NCBI GenBank assembly: GCA_036506275.1
Contig: DASXSB010000054.1
Span: forward strand, 45,892 to 109,891
Length of the DNA: 64,000 bases
From: DASXSB01 sp036506275
Lineage (GTDB): Bacteria > Methylomirabilota > Methylomirabilia > Rokubacteriales > CSP1-6
Direction of reading: 5' to 3'
Positions 1-9,633 of the stretch are shown piece after piece (the stretch's first letter is position 1; each line of letters begins with the position of its first letter). The notes under the pieces are model-generated. The model had not been told where the DNA came from. It did no database searches and saw only the letters and a list, made by a program, of their open reading frames with translations. The position numbers and the translations under genes were made by a program.

Positions 1-1629
<1,629 letters not shown>

Positions 1630-1698
1630 CGTACCGCGCCGCGGTGGAGGCGCCTTCGGCCGCGGCCCTGGCGCCAGGACGTCTCCCCGTGGTCGCGC

Positions 1699-2394
1699 TC
1701 ACACGAGCGGCCACGGATAGCGCGTGCCGCTCGGATCAGCGGGAAAGCGGCGGCGCCGGAGGAGCGTGCGCGCGCGGACGATGAGCGCTTCCCGCTCGTC
1801 CTCGTCGAGGAGGGCGGCGAGATCGTCGGGGAGGCCGGTGTCGAGCAGGCGCGCGAGATCATCGAGCAGCGCGCGCGCGATGGCCTGTCCCGCGAAGTCC
1901 CAGATCACCGTGCGAAGCTTGGGCTCGGCGTGGAAGCAGAGCCCGTTGTCGACGGCGCGGATCACGCCGTCGGGGCCGAGCAGGCAATGTCCGCCCTTGC
2001 GATCGGCGTTGTTGGCGACCACGTCGAAGAGGCAGAGCTGGCGCAGCCGACGCTCGTGGCCGGGATCCTCGCGCAGCGTGAAGTAGTGCTGGCCGAAATC
2101 GGCGTGGACGAAGAGCTGCAGCGACCCGTCGCCGTACGGCCCCGCGCGCGGCACCGTGAGCGGCACCAGGTCCCAGCCGAGCGCTTCCGAGAGCCGATAG
2201 GCGGCGATCTCGCGCACGAAGAGACCGGGGCGAAAGTCCCACAGCGCGCGCTCGCCGCGCTGGGGCTTGTAGATGGCGAGGGTGCTGACGCCCGCCAGCG
2301 ACACCTCGACGAGGAGAGTGGCGTTGCTGCTCGCCGGCATCCGACCCTTCACGCTGATCTCGCCGCGGGCGAGCAGGTCCAGCGGCGACGTCAC
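1699..2394 (-). CDS. SCO1664-family protein (PI3/4-kinase-like fold, TIGR03843-type)
   Basis: A 231-aa protein with the layout of the SCO1664 family, which is distantly related to phosphatidylinositol 3/4-kinases. Recognisable stretches are an early lysine in LAIYKPQRGE (ATP-binding-like), FDVVANNADRKGGHCL (catalytic-loop-like N..D) and IRAVDNGLCFH (DFG-like position). It is the last gene of a three-gene, same-strand set: phosphomutase-like (2923-3576), DUF3090 (2402-2926), then this gene 7 bp further on. The same trio is conserved in Actinobacteria and Chloroflexi, where its pathway is unknown. Whether this enzyme is an active kinase is not established. Identification rests on the residue pattern plus the neighbours. 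Confidence 0.85.
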   Translation of the reverse strand: MTSPLDLLARGEISVKGRMPASSNATLLVEVSLAGVSTLAIYKPQRGERALWDFRPGLFVREIAAYRLSEALGWDLVPLTVPRAGPYGDGSLQLFVHADFGQHYFTLREDPGHERRLRQLCLFDVVANNADRKGGHCLLGPDGVIRAVDNGLCFHAEPKLRTVIWDFAGQAIARALLDDLARLLDTGLPDDLAALLDEDEREALIVRARTLLRRRRFPADPSGTRYPWPLV

Positions 2395-2401
2395 CCCGAC
2401 C

Positions 2402-2926
2402 TCACGTCTGCGTCACGACGTGTCCGTTGCTGCGCGGGCACACGTGGCCCGCGGCGTCCCGCGGTCGGCTGCACATGGGGCAGAGGGGACGTCCGCCCTT
2501 CATCAGCTCCCGCGCGCGCTCCACGAACCCCATCGCTTGCGCGGGCGTGATGCGGAAGCGCGCCACCGCCGCCTCCTCGCTCTCCGCCTCCTCGCTCTCC
2601 GCCTCCTCGGCGGTGACCTCGTTGGCGATGATCACCACGCGCCCCGACTCCTCGTCGTAGCCGACGGCGATGGCGCCCACGTCCCACGCCGGCTCCATCG
2701 GCTCCTCGAGGGGCGGCGCCTCCGCCGCCTTCTCCGGCGTCGACGAGAGCTGCACGAGCAACCCCGCCAGGTAATCGGCGAGCGCGCCCACGTGCTCTTT
2801 CTCGACCTTGAGCGTGATGAGCTGCCGGCCTTCCCGCGCCTGGAGGTAGAACACGCGCTGGCCGGGCTGGCCCACGGTGCCGGCGGTGAAGTGCTCGGGG
2901 GCGCCGAAGTCGAACGACGCGCTCAT
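2402..2926 (-). CDS. DUF3090 family protein (TIGR03847-type)
   Basis: A 174-aa protein beginning MSASFDFGAPEHFTAG. It has the DUF3090 signature FDFG near the N-terminus, a QARE/LKVEKEHV core, and a C-terminal treble-clef-like zinc site (CPMCSRP... HVCPRSNGH, two CxxC/HxC pairs). The repeated EEAESEEAESEE at about residues 108-120 is a low-complexity acidic insertion. The start overlaps the stop of the upstream phosphomutase-like gene as ATGA, so the pair is probably translationally coupled. The function is unknown across the family; the zinc site suggests a nucleic-acid- or protein-binding role, which is only inference. Confidence 0.88.
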   Translation of the reverse strand: MSASFDFGAPEHFTAGTVGQPGQRVFYLQAREGRQLITLKVEKEHVGALADYLAGLLVQLSSTPEKAAEAPPLEEPMEPAWDVGAIAVGYDEESGRVVIIANEVTAEEAESEEAESEEAAVARFRITPAQAMGFVERARELMKGGRPLCPMCSRPRDAAGHVCPRSNGHVVTQT

Positions 2927-3576
2927 GCGTGACGGAGGCTCCGGAGGTCGCCGCTCACGGAGTTGACGGTGAGCACGAGCGGGCCTTCGGGGCGATACGC
3001 GATGGCGGTGACGGACGCGGGCGCGATCGCGATGCGCTGGAAGAGATCGAGATGGGCGCCCACGGCGTGGGCGACGGCGGCCTTGATGGGATCGGCATGC
3101 GACACCGCCACCAGCGCGCGCCCGCGATGGCGGGCGACGAGGGCGGCGACGGTGGACGCCACGCGCGCCTGCATCTCGGCGAACGACTCGCCGCCTGGAA
3201 ACCGGAAGCCGCTCGGGTGGCGCTGCACGATCCGCCACTCCGGCGTGCGTCTGAGCCGCGCCAGTGATCGCCCCGTCCACTCTCCCACGTCGAGCTCCGT
3301 GAGCCCGGGCGCCACGCGCACGGCGAGGCGGCGGGCGCGTGCGATGGGCGCCGCCGTCTCCCGCGCACGCTCCAGCGGAGACGCGTAGACGGCCGCCACT
3401 CCGGCCAGGCGTGCCAGGCGTTGCGCCGCCGCCTCCGCCTCCCGCACGCCCTCCTCGGCGAGATGGAGTCCGCGCGCGCGCCCCGGCAGCACGACACCGG
3501 TCGTCCGTGTCCGCGCGTGACGCACGAGCAGGACGAGGGTGGCCGCGCTCTCAGCCCGTCCTCGCTCCCGCCCCAT
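2923..3576 (-). CDS. Histidine phosphatase / MSMEG_4193-family putative phosphomutase
   Basis: A 217-aa member of the histidine phosphatase superfamily. The catalytic RHA motif is in LVLLVRHARTR near residue 18 (family usual RHG, here RHA). ASPLERARETA follows, then the GEWTGRSLARL segment and the second histidine in VAVSHADPIKAAVAHA. The sequence fits the MSMEG_4193/TIGR03848 subfamily. The start ATG has a good Shine-Dalgarno (AAGGAG) upstream. It heads the three-gene set with DUF3090 and the SCO1664-like kinase fold, overlapping DUF3090 by 4 bp. A phosphatase or mutase acting on a small metabolite is likely; the substrate is unknown. Confidence 0.88.
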   Translation of the reverse strand: MGRERGRAESAATLVLLVRHARTRTTGVVLPGRARGLHLAEEGVREAEAAAQRLARLAGVAAVYASPLERARETAAPIARARRLAVRVAPGLTELDVGEWTGRSLARLRRTPEWRIVQRHPSGFRFPGGESFAEMQARVASTVAALVARHRGRALVAVSHADPIKAAVAHAVGAHLDLFQRIAIAPASVTAIAYRPEGPLVLTVNSVSGDLRSLRHA

Positions 3577-3677
3577 CGGCCACTCCTTATCACACCGAGA
3601 GCACGGAGTCGATGCGAGCCGACAGCACGGAATCGATGCCGCGACGCGGACGCGATGACGCGGTGGTGGCGCGCGCG

Positions 3678-5105
3678 TCAGGCGCGCGCGTGGGCGCGGG
3701 CGGCGTGCTGATCGGCGAGCACGTGGGAGACGCAGGCGGTGACGTTGACGGCGGCCGGCACGTGGAGGAACTCGTTGGGGCCGTGGGCGTTCGAGCCGGG
3801 ACCGAGCACGCCGGTGACGAGGAACTGCGCGCGCGGAAACCGCTCGCCGAGCATGCTCATGAACGGGATCGAGCCCCCCGTGCCCTGGAACATCGCGGGC
3901 TGCCCGAAGTGCGCGCGGGAGGCGCGGTGGACGGAGTCGAGGAGCCACTTCTCCATCGCGGGCGCGTCCCAGCCGTCGCCCGGCGTTTCCGCCTCGAACG
4001 TCACCTGCGCCCCGTAGGGCGGGTCGGCCTCGAGGACTTCCTTGAGACGACGCGCGGCGCGCACGGCGTCGGTGGTGGGCGGAAGCCGCAGCGAGAGCTT
4101 CAGCGACGTGCGCGGACGCAGCACGTTGCCGGCGTCGGCGGGCGCGGGAAGCCCCGCCGCCCCCGTGACGGAGAGCGCGGGCCGCCACGTGCTGTTGAGC
4201 AACAGCTCGAGCGGATCGTCGTGCACGGGACGCATGCCGGGCACGAGGGGAAGGCGCCCTGCCACCTCGTGGCCCACCACCTTCGCCACCTCGCGCGCCT
4301 GGTCGAGGCGCGCGGGCGGGATCTCGGCGTGCAAGTCGGAGAGAAGGATGTCGCCCGTGCTCGCGTCCTCGATGCGTCCGAGCAACCGGCGCGCGATGCG
4401 GAAGCTCGAGGCCACGATGCCGCTGGAGCCGGAATGAACGCCCTCGGCGAGCACGTCGACGGTGAGGACGCCGTTCACGACGCCGCGCAGCGAAGTCGTC
4501 GCCCACAGCTGGTCGTAGTTGCCGCAGCCGGAGTCGAGACAGACGACGAGCGCGGGCGTTCCCAGCCGTCCCGCGAGCGCATCGACATAGACGGGGAGGT
4601 CGTAACTGCCGCTCTCCTCGCAGGCCTCGATGAGCACCACGCACCGCGGATGGGGAACGCCCTGCGACTGGAGCGCCTCGATGGCGGTGAGGGCGGCGAA
4701 CGTGGCATAACCGTCGTCGCCGGCGCCGCGACCATAGAGACGATCGCCCTCGCGCACGGGCGTCCACGCCCCGCGGTCCTCCGCCCATCCCGTCATCTCG
4801 GGTTGCTTGTCGCAGTGGCCATAGAGGAGCACGGTGGTGTCGCCGTGGCCGGGGACTTCGGCCACGATCAGGGGCGTTCGCTCCGGCAACCGCATCACCT
4901 CCACGCGCAGCCCTTCGATCGGTCGCGCGCGACACCATTGCTCGAGGAGCGCGACCGCGCGATCGAGATGGCCGTGCGCGCGCCAGGCGGCGTCGAACAT
5001 CGGCGACTTGGCGGGAATGCGGATGTAGTCCGTGAGGACGGGGAGGATCGCGCGCTCCCAGCGGTCGCGGACGAACGTGCGCAGGGCGGCCGCGTCGACC
5101 GACAT
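3678..5105 (-). CDS. M20 family metallopeptidase (dipeptidase-like)
   Basis: A 475-aa zinc peptidase of family M20. Metal ligands and catalytic residues are visible: VLLYGHCDKQPEMTGW (His and the following Asp), GRGAGDDGYA (bridging Asp), IEACEESGS (Glu base and Glu ligand), and a dimerisation domain after about residue 190. It probably hydrolyses dipeptides or N-acyl amino acids in the cytoplasm. I chose the ATG giving MSVDAAALRTF because residues upstream of it are not family-like. It lies 11 bp downstream of a small zinc-ribbon gene on the same strand, so they may be cotranscribed. The exact substrate cannot be read from the sequence. Confidence 0.9.
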   Translation of the reverse strand: MSVDAAALRTFVRDRWERAILPVLTDYIRIPAKSPMFDAAWRAHGHLDRAVALLEQWCRARPIEGLRVEVMRLPERTPLIVAEVPGHGDTTVLLYGHCDKQPEMTGWAEDRGAWTPVREGDRLYGRGAGDDGYATFAALTAIEALQSQGVPHPRCVVLIEACEESGSYDLPVYVDALAGRLGTPALVVCLDSGCGNYDQLWATTSLRGVVNGVLTVDVLAEGVHSGSSGIVASSFRIARRLLGRIEDASTGDILLSDLHAEIPPARLDQAREVAKVVGHEVAGRLPLVPGMRPVHDDPLELLLNSTWRPALSVTGAAGLPAPADAGNVLRPRTSLKLSLRLPPTTDAVRAARRLKEVLEADPPYGAQVTFEAETPGDGWDAPAMEKWLLDSVHRASRAHFGQPAMFQGTGGSIPFMSMLGERFPRAQFLVTGVLGPGSNAHGPNEFLHVPAAVNVTACVSHVLADQHAARAHARA

Positions 5106-5116
5106 GGCGTCCGCGA

Positions 5117-5419
5117 TCAGGACGCCAGACGCAGACCGGAGCGGATCTCGAAGAGCTCCTGCTCGAGGAGCGAGGCGTTTGCGATGCGCACCATCTTGCC
5201 GCAGTAGAAACAGTGGATGAAGGCGGGTTCGCGCCCGACGAAGGTGCTGCCGCACTTGGCGCAGCGGTCGGAGGCGTCATCCACGAACCGCTTGGCGGCG
5301 CGCTTCAGCACGCGCTCGGGGGTGAGGGGCAGCACGATGAGCACGGCGCGCCCCTTGGGGCGACGCGCCTTCTTCGACCGTCCCGTACCGGCAGCGAGCG
5401 ATGCCATACGGGCGGTCAT
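5117..5419 (-). CDS. Small zinc-ribbon protein, unknown function
   Basis: A 100-aa basic protein. Two CxxC knuckles (CAKCGSTFVG and HCFYCGKM), 19 residues apart, form a probable zinc ribbon in the middle. The N-terminus is basic (GRSKKARRPKGR) and the C-terminus is helical. No wider family was recognised. It precedes the M20 peptidase by 11 bp on the same strand. Neither possible ATG (5419 or 5407) has a strong ribosome-binding site, so the start is uncertain. A nucleic-acid-binding role is possible but unproven. Confidence 0.6.
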   Translation of the reverse strand: MTARMASLAAGTGRSKKARRPKGRAVLIVLPLTPERVLKRAAKRFVDDASDRCAKCGSTFVGREPAFIHCFYCGKMVRIANASLLEQELFEIRSGLRLAS

Positions 5420-5477
5420 TGTACATCGGTCGGCGATGGGTAAAAGATTTCTCGGTCGGGCCGAACGGCGGGGACGG

Positions 5478-5711
5478 CTACGACAGCATCAGCTCGGCCC
5501 AGCCCACCGTGTCGATGAGCTGATCGACCTCGGCGCGTGTTCGCCGCTCGACGCGGCGGCGGCGCCGCGGGGCACCTTCGCCCGGTGATTGATAGCGCCG
5601 GAGACGCCGGTCGCGGATCACCTCCACGTCGTCCTGCTTGGCGAACGCCTGGCGCAGCAGCTCGAAGAGCGACTCGCGGGAGCGATCGACGATGATGAGG
5701 CGCCGCCGCAC
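5478..5711 (-). CDS. Small basic hypothetical protein
   Basis: About 77 aa if translation begins at the GTG giving MRRRLIIVDRSRESLF. An upstream in-frame GTG at 5753 would add 14 residues that look unlike the rest. The protein opens with a short beta strand (RRRLIIVDRS), a helix, and DDVEVIRDRRLRR. It then has an arginine-rich linker (RRRRRVERRTRAEVDQL) and ends VGWAELMLS. The start resembles a receiver-like or flavodoxin-like first strand, but too little is present to name a fold. Both candidate starts lack a clear Shine-Dalgarno. Coding status is supported by codon-position GC bias and tight fit between neighbours. Confidence 0.5.
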   Translation of the reverse strand: MRRRLIIVDRSRESLFELLRQAFAKQDDVEVIRDRRLRRYQSPGEGAPRRRRRVERRTRAEVDQLIDTVGWAELMLS

Positions 5712-5824
5712 GTTCGCCCGCGATGCAACGGGAACGCCACACCCAAACGCCACGTTTGCCGGAGAGATACCACGCGTGAACCTGTCAAGCCGCCAACAGC
5801 GACGTCAGGAGCGATCGGAATCGA

Positions 5825-8140
5825 TCACGTCTGCAGCGCGCGCCACACGCGTTCGGCGCGAAGCGGCATGTCGAGATGCCGGACGTGAAACGGCGCCAGC
5901 GCATCCACCACGGCGTTGACGATGGCCGGCGTGGAGCCGATGGTAGCCGCTTCACCGATGCCCTTGGCGCCCATCGGATTGAAGGGGGTCCGGGTGACGG
6001 TAGCGTCGGTCACGAACGATGGAAGGTCGGTCGCGCGCGGCACCGCGTAGTCCATGAGGGAGCCCGTGAGGAGCTGGCCGTCGGCGGCGAAGACGACCTC
6101 CTCCAGCAGCGCCTGCGCGATCCCTTGCGCGAGACCACCGTGGACCTGCCCCGCCACCAGATTCGGGGTGATCCGCACGCCGCAGTCGTCGACGGAGACG
6201 AAGCGGCGCACCGTCACGTGCCCGGTGGCGCGGTCGATCTCGACCACGGCCACGTGGGCGCCGAAGGGATACACGAGCTGAGGGGGACGGAAGAAGTCGG
6301 TGGCCTCCAGCCCTGACTCCAGGCCGGCCGGCAGCGCGCCCCCGTAAGCGGTGGCCGCGATCTGCGCGAGCGTCAGCGCGCTCTTCGGGGAGCCCTTGAC
6401 CTGATAGCGGCCGTCGTCGAGGACGACGTCGTCGGCCGCGGCCTCCAGCATATGGGCCGCGACGCGGCGTGCCTTCTCCTGCACCTTCACGGCGGCGCCG
6501 AGGATGGCGGAGCCGCCCACGGCGAGGCTGCGGCTCCCGCCGGTCCCGTTGCCCATCGGGATGGCGGCGGTGTCACCGTGACGGACCACGATCTTGTCGA
6601 AGTCCACTCCGAGCTGATCGGCGATGATCTGCGCGAACGTCGTCTCGTGTCCTTGACCGTGCGCCGACGTTCCCGTGTAGGCGGTGACGGTGCCGCCCGG
6701 CTCCACGCGCACCACCGCGCTCTCGAAGGGGCCGAAGCCACACATCTCGACGTAGCACGCCATCCCGATGCCGAGCAGCGGCGTATCCGCCCGCTGGCGC
6801 CGCTCGCGCTGCTCCGTGCGCAGCTTTCCATACTCGGCGACGTCGAGGGCCTTGGTGAGCGCGCGATCGTACTCGCCGCTGTCGTAGTGCTGTCCCGTCG
6901 GCGCCTGATACGGGAAGGCGTCAGGCGGGATGAAGTTCCGCCGTCGCACCGTTTCCGGAGCCCGCCCCAGCTCGGCGGCGATGACGTCGACGATGCGCTC
7001 GATGTAGTACGCCGCCTCCGGCCGCCCCGCGCCGCGATAGGCGGCGACGGGCGTGCTGTTCGTGAAGACACACGTGGCCTTGAGGTCGAGATGGGGGATG
7101 CGATACACGCCCACGCCCATCATGAGCGTGAGCTCGGGGATGAACGTGAAGATCGGGTAGGCGCCGATGTCGGCCGTGACCCGCAGGCGGAGGGCGGTGA
7201 TGGCGCCGTCGTCCTCCACTGCCGCTTCGACGTCGGCGACCTGCGCGCGTCCGTGCGTGGTCGTCATCATGTGCTCGAGCCGCGTCTCCGTCCAGCGCAC
7301 GGGAATGTGGTGGACGCGGGCGATGACGGCGAGGGTGGCGTCCTCCGGATAGAGGCCGAACTTGACACCGAAGCCGCCACCCACCTCGGGCGCGATGACG
7401 CGCACGAGATTCTGCGGGAGGCCGAGCGCGGTCGCGATGTCGTTGCGCAGCACGTGCGGCGCCTGGTTGGTGGCCCACACCACGATGCCGCCGGTGGCGG
7501 GATCGGGAGCGGCGAGGACGGCGCGGCCCTCCATGGGCACGCCCGACAGGCGCTGGCTGATCATGCGTTGGCGGACGACACGGCGCGCGCGCGCGAAGGC
7601 GGCGTCGGGATCGCCGGCGCGGATCTCCTTCACGTGCTCGACGTTGCCGGGCGCGTCGTCGTGCAGGAGGGGCGCGCTCTTCTCGAGGGCGGCGAAGGCG
7701 TCGGCGACGGCGGGCAATGGCTCCCAGTCCACGACGACGTCGGCGGCGGCATCGGCGGCGAGCGCTTCCGACGTGGCGACGACGGCCGCCACCGCCTCCC
7801 CCACGTGGCGCACGCGTCCTAGTGACAGCGGGCAATGCCGACGCCCCGCGCTCACCTCGCCGTCGCTGGGGCCGCCTCCCTCACCGCCGCCGCCGAGCGG
7901 CACCGGCGCCGTGTGGCGCCGGATGTCCTCTCCGGTGAGGACCAGCCTCACGCCCTCGCGCGCGCGCGCCGCGCTCGTGTCGATGGACCGGATGCGCGCG
8001 TGCGCGTGCGGGCTGCGCACGAAGGCGACGTGGTGGAGACCGGGAACACCGATGTCACCCACGTACGCGGAGCGGCCCGTGACCAGCCGCGGATCTTCTT
8101 TGCGCCGGACTTCGGCGCCCATGAGGCGAGGCGTGCTCAT
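5825..8140 (-). CDS. Xanthine dehydrogenase-family molybdopterin-binding subunit (CoxL form II-like)
   Basis: A 771-aa large subunit of the xanthine oxidase/CO-dehydrogenase superfamily, binding molybdenum-cytosine or -molybdopterin cofactor. The N-terminal domain has RRKEDPRLVTGRSAYVGDI. The active-site loop reads AYRGAGRPE near residue 370, the form II signature rather than the form I AYxCSFR loop of true CO dehydrogenase. GTSAHGQGHETTFAQI and GIGEAATIGSTPAIVNAV near the C-terminus are cofactor-binding and catalytic-Glu motifs. The ATG is preceded by AAAGGA; another ATG 15 bp upstream is less likely. No FAD (CoxM) or 2Fe-2S (CoxS) subunit gene lies nearby, so it must pair with distant genes or be single. 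The substrate is unknown. Confidence 0.92.
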   Translation of the reverse strand: MSTPRLMGAEVRRKEDPRLVTGRSAYVGDIGVPGLHHVAFVRSPHAHARIRSIDTSAARAREGVRLVLTGEDIRRHTAPVPLGGGGEGGGPSDGEVSAGRRHCPLSLGRVRHVGEAVAAVVATSEALAADAAADVVVDWEPLPAVADAFAALEKSAPLLHDDAPGNVEHVKEIRAGDPDAAFARARRVVRQRMISQRLSGVPMEGRAVLAAPDPATGGIVVWATNQAPHVLRNDIATALGLPQNLVRVIAPEVGGGFGVKFGLYPEDATLAVIARVHHIPVRWTETRLEHMMTTTHGRAQVADVEAAVEDDGAITALRLRVTADIGAYPIFTFIPELTLMMGVGVYRIPHLDLKATCVFTNSTPVAAYRGAGRPEAAYYIERIVDVIAAELGRAPETVRRRNFIPPDAFPYQAPTGQHYDSGEYDRALTKALDVAEYGKLRTEQRERRQRADTPLLGIGMACYVEMCGFGPFESAVVRVEPGGTVTAYTGTSAHGQGHETTFAQIIADQLGVDFDKIVVRHGDTAAIPMGNGTGGSRSLAVGGSAILGAAVKVQEKARRVAAHMLEAAADDVVLDDGRYQVKGSPKSALTLAQIAATAYGGALPAGLESGLEATDFFRPPQLVYPFGAHVAVVEIDRATGHVTVRRFVSVDDCGVRITPNLVAGQVHGGLAQGIAQALLEEVVFAADGQLLTGSLMDYAVPRATDLPSFVTDATVTRTPFNPMGAKGIGEAATIGSTPAIVNAVVDALAPFHVRHLDMPLRAERVWRALQT

Positions 8141-8312
8141 GCTCGTTCCTTTCATGATGCGCGATTCAGCGGTCGAGGATCGCCACCGCGCGCGTCCAGC
8201 CGGCGGACGCACCGCGGATCTTCACCGGGCCCTGGACCCTCCTCACGGGCTTCGTCGTCGACGATCTTACCGGAAAGGAGCGGCGCCCGCGGGGAGACGG
8301 AAGGCGGGTCGG

Positions 8313-9539
8313 CTACAGCGCGTCGAAGGTACCGCGGACACGGAACATCAGGCTGTGACCGGACTGATCGGTGGCGGGGGGAAGGTTTTCTCGACTCTCG
8401 GGAAGCCACGAATGGCTCTTCGCCTTGAAATACTGGAATTGTAGGTTGTCCGGCTTGCCGGGCTCGGTCTCCGGCGTGTACGTGTACGTCAAGCCCACGT
8501 TGAGGTCCACGGTGTCGGTCAGTCGTTTCGCGTACTGAAAATCGAGATACGCAAACAGACTGACGGCCTTGCTGGGAGTGCCAAGCTTTGCGAGGTCGGG
8601 CTTCGCCAGTCCCGCCACCGTCCCCGCGAAGCCGGAGTCGCGCGTGAATTTCGAATAGTGCGCGCCGAGGCCGGGAACGGTGACGTCGAAGAACACGCCC
8701 TTGGGAACGGCCTGGAGGCCGCCGATGAACAGCTCCCGATCGGGGAGGGCGGCGATCTGGGCAGGCAGGATATCGTCGAGGGCGCCGAGCACCGGACGCC
8801 GCAATGGCAAGAGCGAGCTGGCGCTGAGCTTCACCACCGAGAGCGGGATGCCCGCCTTCACGATCGCCGACGCATCGAAGCTCATGTGGGCCAGCATGTC
8901 CTCCACATCCTTGCGCCCGATGTTGCCGTCCTTGGCCAGACGGGCCACCGCCTTCGACAGATAGTCGGCGTCGTAGTGGAGGTTGAGCTGGAAGTTCGCG
9001 CGGAAGACCTTGTACGCGGTCGCGTATCCGCGGACCCCGATCTCCGACGTGCTGAGGCTGGTGCTGGTGATGGTGATCGGGATCTCGGTGGGGGAATCGA
9101 ACTGCCGCGGATACGGAGTGCCGAGCTCCAGCGTGCCCTTCGCCTTCCCCTTCAGCGTGAGCGTCTCGTGGTCGAGCGAGAACTCGGTGTCCTGGAGCCG
9201 CAGCGCCAGGCTGCGATTGGTGAGAGCGATCCCGGGATCCGGCGCCGGCCGCCGCGCGTCGTCCTCGCGCCCGCCCGGGAGCTGGGCGGGGGATGGCTGC
9301 GTGAAGTTGCTCTCCTCCTTTTTCTCCTGCGGCCAGTTGGACGAATCGTAGATGTCCTTGAGGAATCCGAGCACTTTCCCGGCGACGTGGGAGGCGTCGA
9401 GCGCGAAGTTGAGCGCCTGGTCGGCGCCGTCGGGAAATTCGGTCTCGAGATTCCGCAGAATGCCGGCGAGATCTCCCCCGGTCGGGAGACGGAGGCCCTT
9501 TCCGAGCGGCCCCGGAATGCGTCCTCGCGGATGGCCCAT
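8313..9539 (-). CDS. Hypothetical protein with N-terminal RIPGPLG motif
   Basis: A 408-aa protein that I do not recognise. It opens MGHPRGRIPGPLGKGLRLP, and the PGPLG element recurs twice at the N-terminus of the unrelated calpain-like protein at 45155-46108. After a helical region and a proline-rich linker, residues from about 105 onward look rich in beta strands (TLTLKGKAKGTLELG, TITSTSLSTSE, FQLNLHYDADYL). The C-terminal part has amphipathic strands (VDLNVGLTYTYTPE, QFQYFKAKSHSW) and ends in a strand plus FRVRGTFDAL. No signal peptide is apparent. A secreted or cargo protein carrying a short N-terminal tag is one possibility. Gene start is the ATG with no competing upstream start. Confidence 0.7.
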   Translation of the reverse strand: MGHPRGRIPGPLGKGLRLPTGGDLAGILRNLETEFPDGADQALNFALDASHVAGKVLGFLKDIYDSSNWPQEKKEESNFTQPSPAQLPGGREDDARRPAPDPGIALTNRSLALRLQDTEFSLDHETLTLKGKAKGTLELGTPYPRQFDSPTEIPITITSTSLSTSEIGVRGYATAYKVFRANFQLNLHYDADYLSKAVARLAKDGNIGRKDVEDMLAHMSFDASAIVKAGIPLSVVKLSASSLLPLRRPVLGALDDILPAQIAALPDRELFIGGLQAVPKGVFFDVTVPGLGAHYSKFTRDSGFAGTVAGLAKPDLAKLGTPSKAVSLFAYLDFQYAKRLTDTVDLNVGLTYTYTPETEPGKPDNLQFQYFKAKSHSWLPESRENLPPATDQSGHSLMFRVRGTFDAL

Positions 9540-9633
9540 CAGAACTGCTCTGGCGCCACAGGAACGTATCTCGAACCGTGGGCACAGTCAATCGGCGCGG
9601 CGCCGGCGATCGCCACCGCCGCGGGCGACGCGG

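Noticed and set aside
2923..5280. A 785-residue minus-strand reading frame spanning the phosphomutase and M20 genes
   Set aside because: Only its last 217 residues (the phosphomutase) are family-like; the rest is an arginine-rich frame opposite to or offset from the M20 gene.
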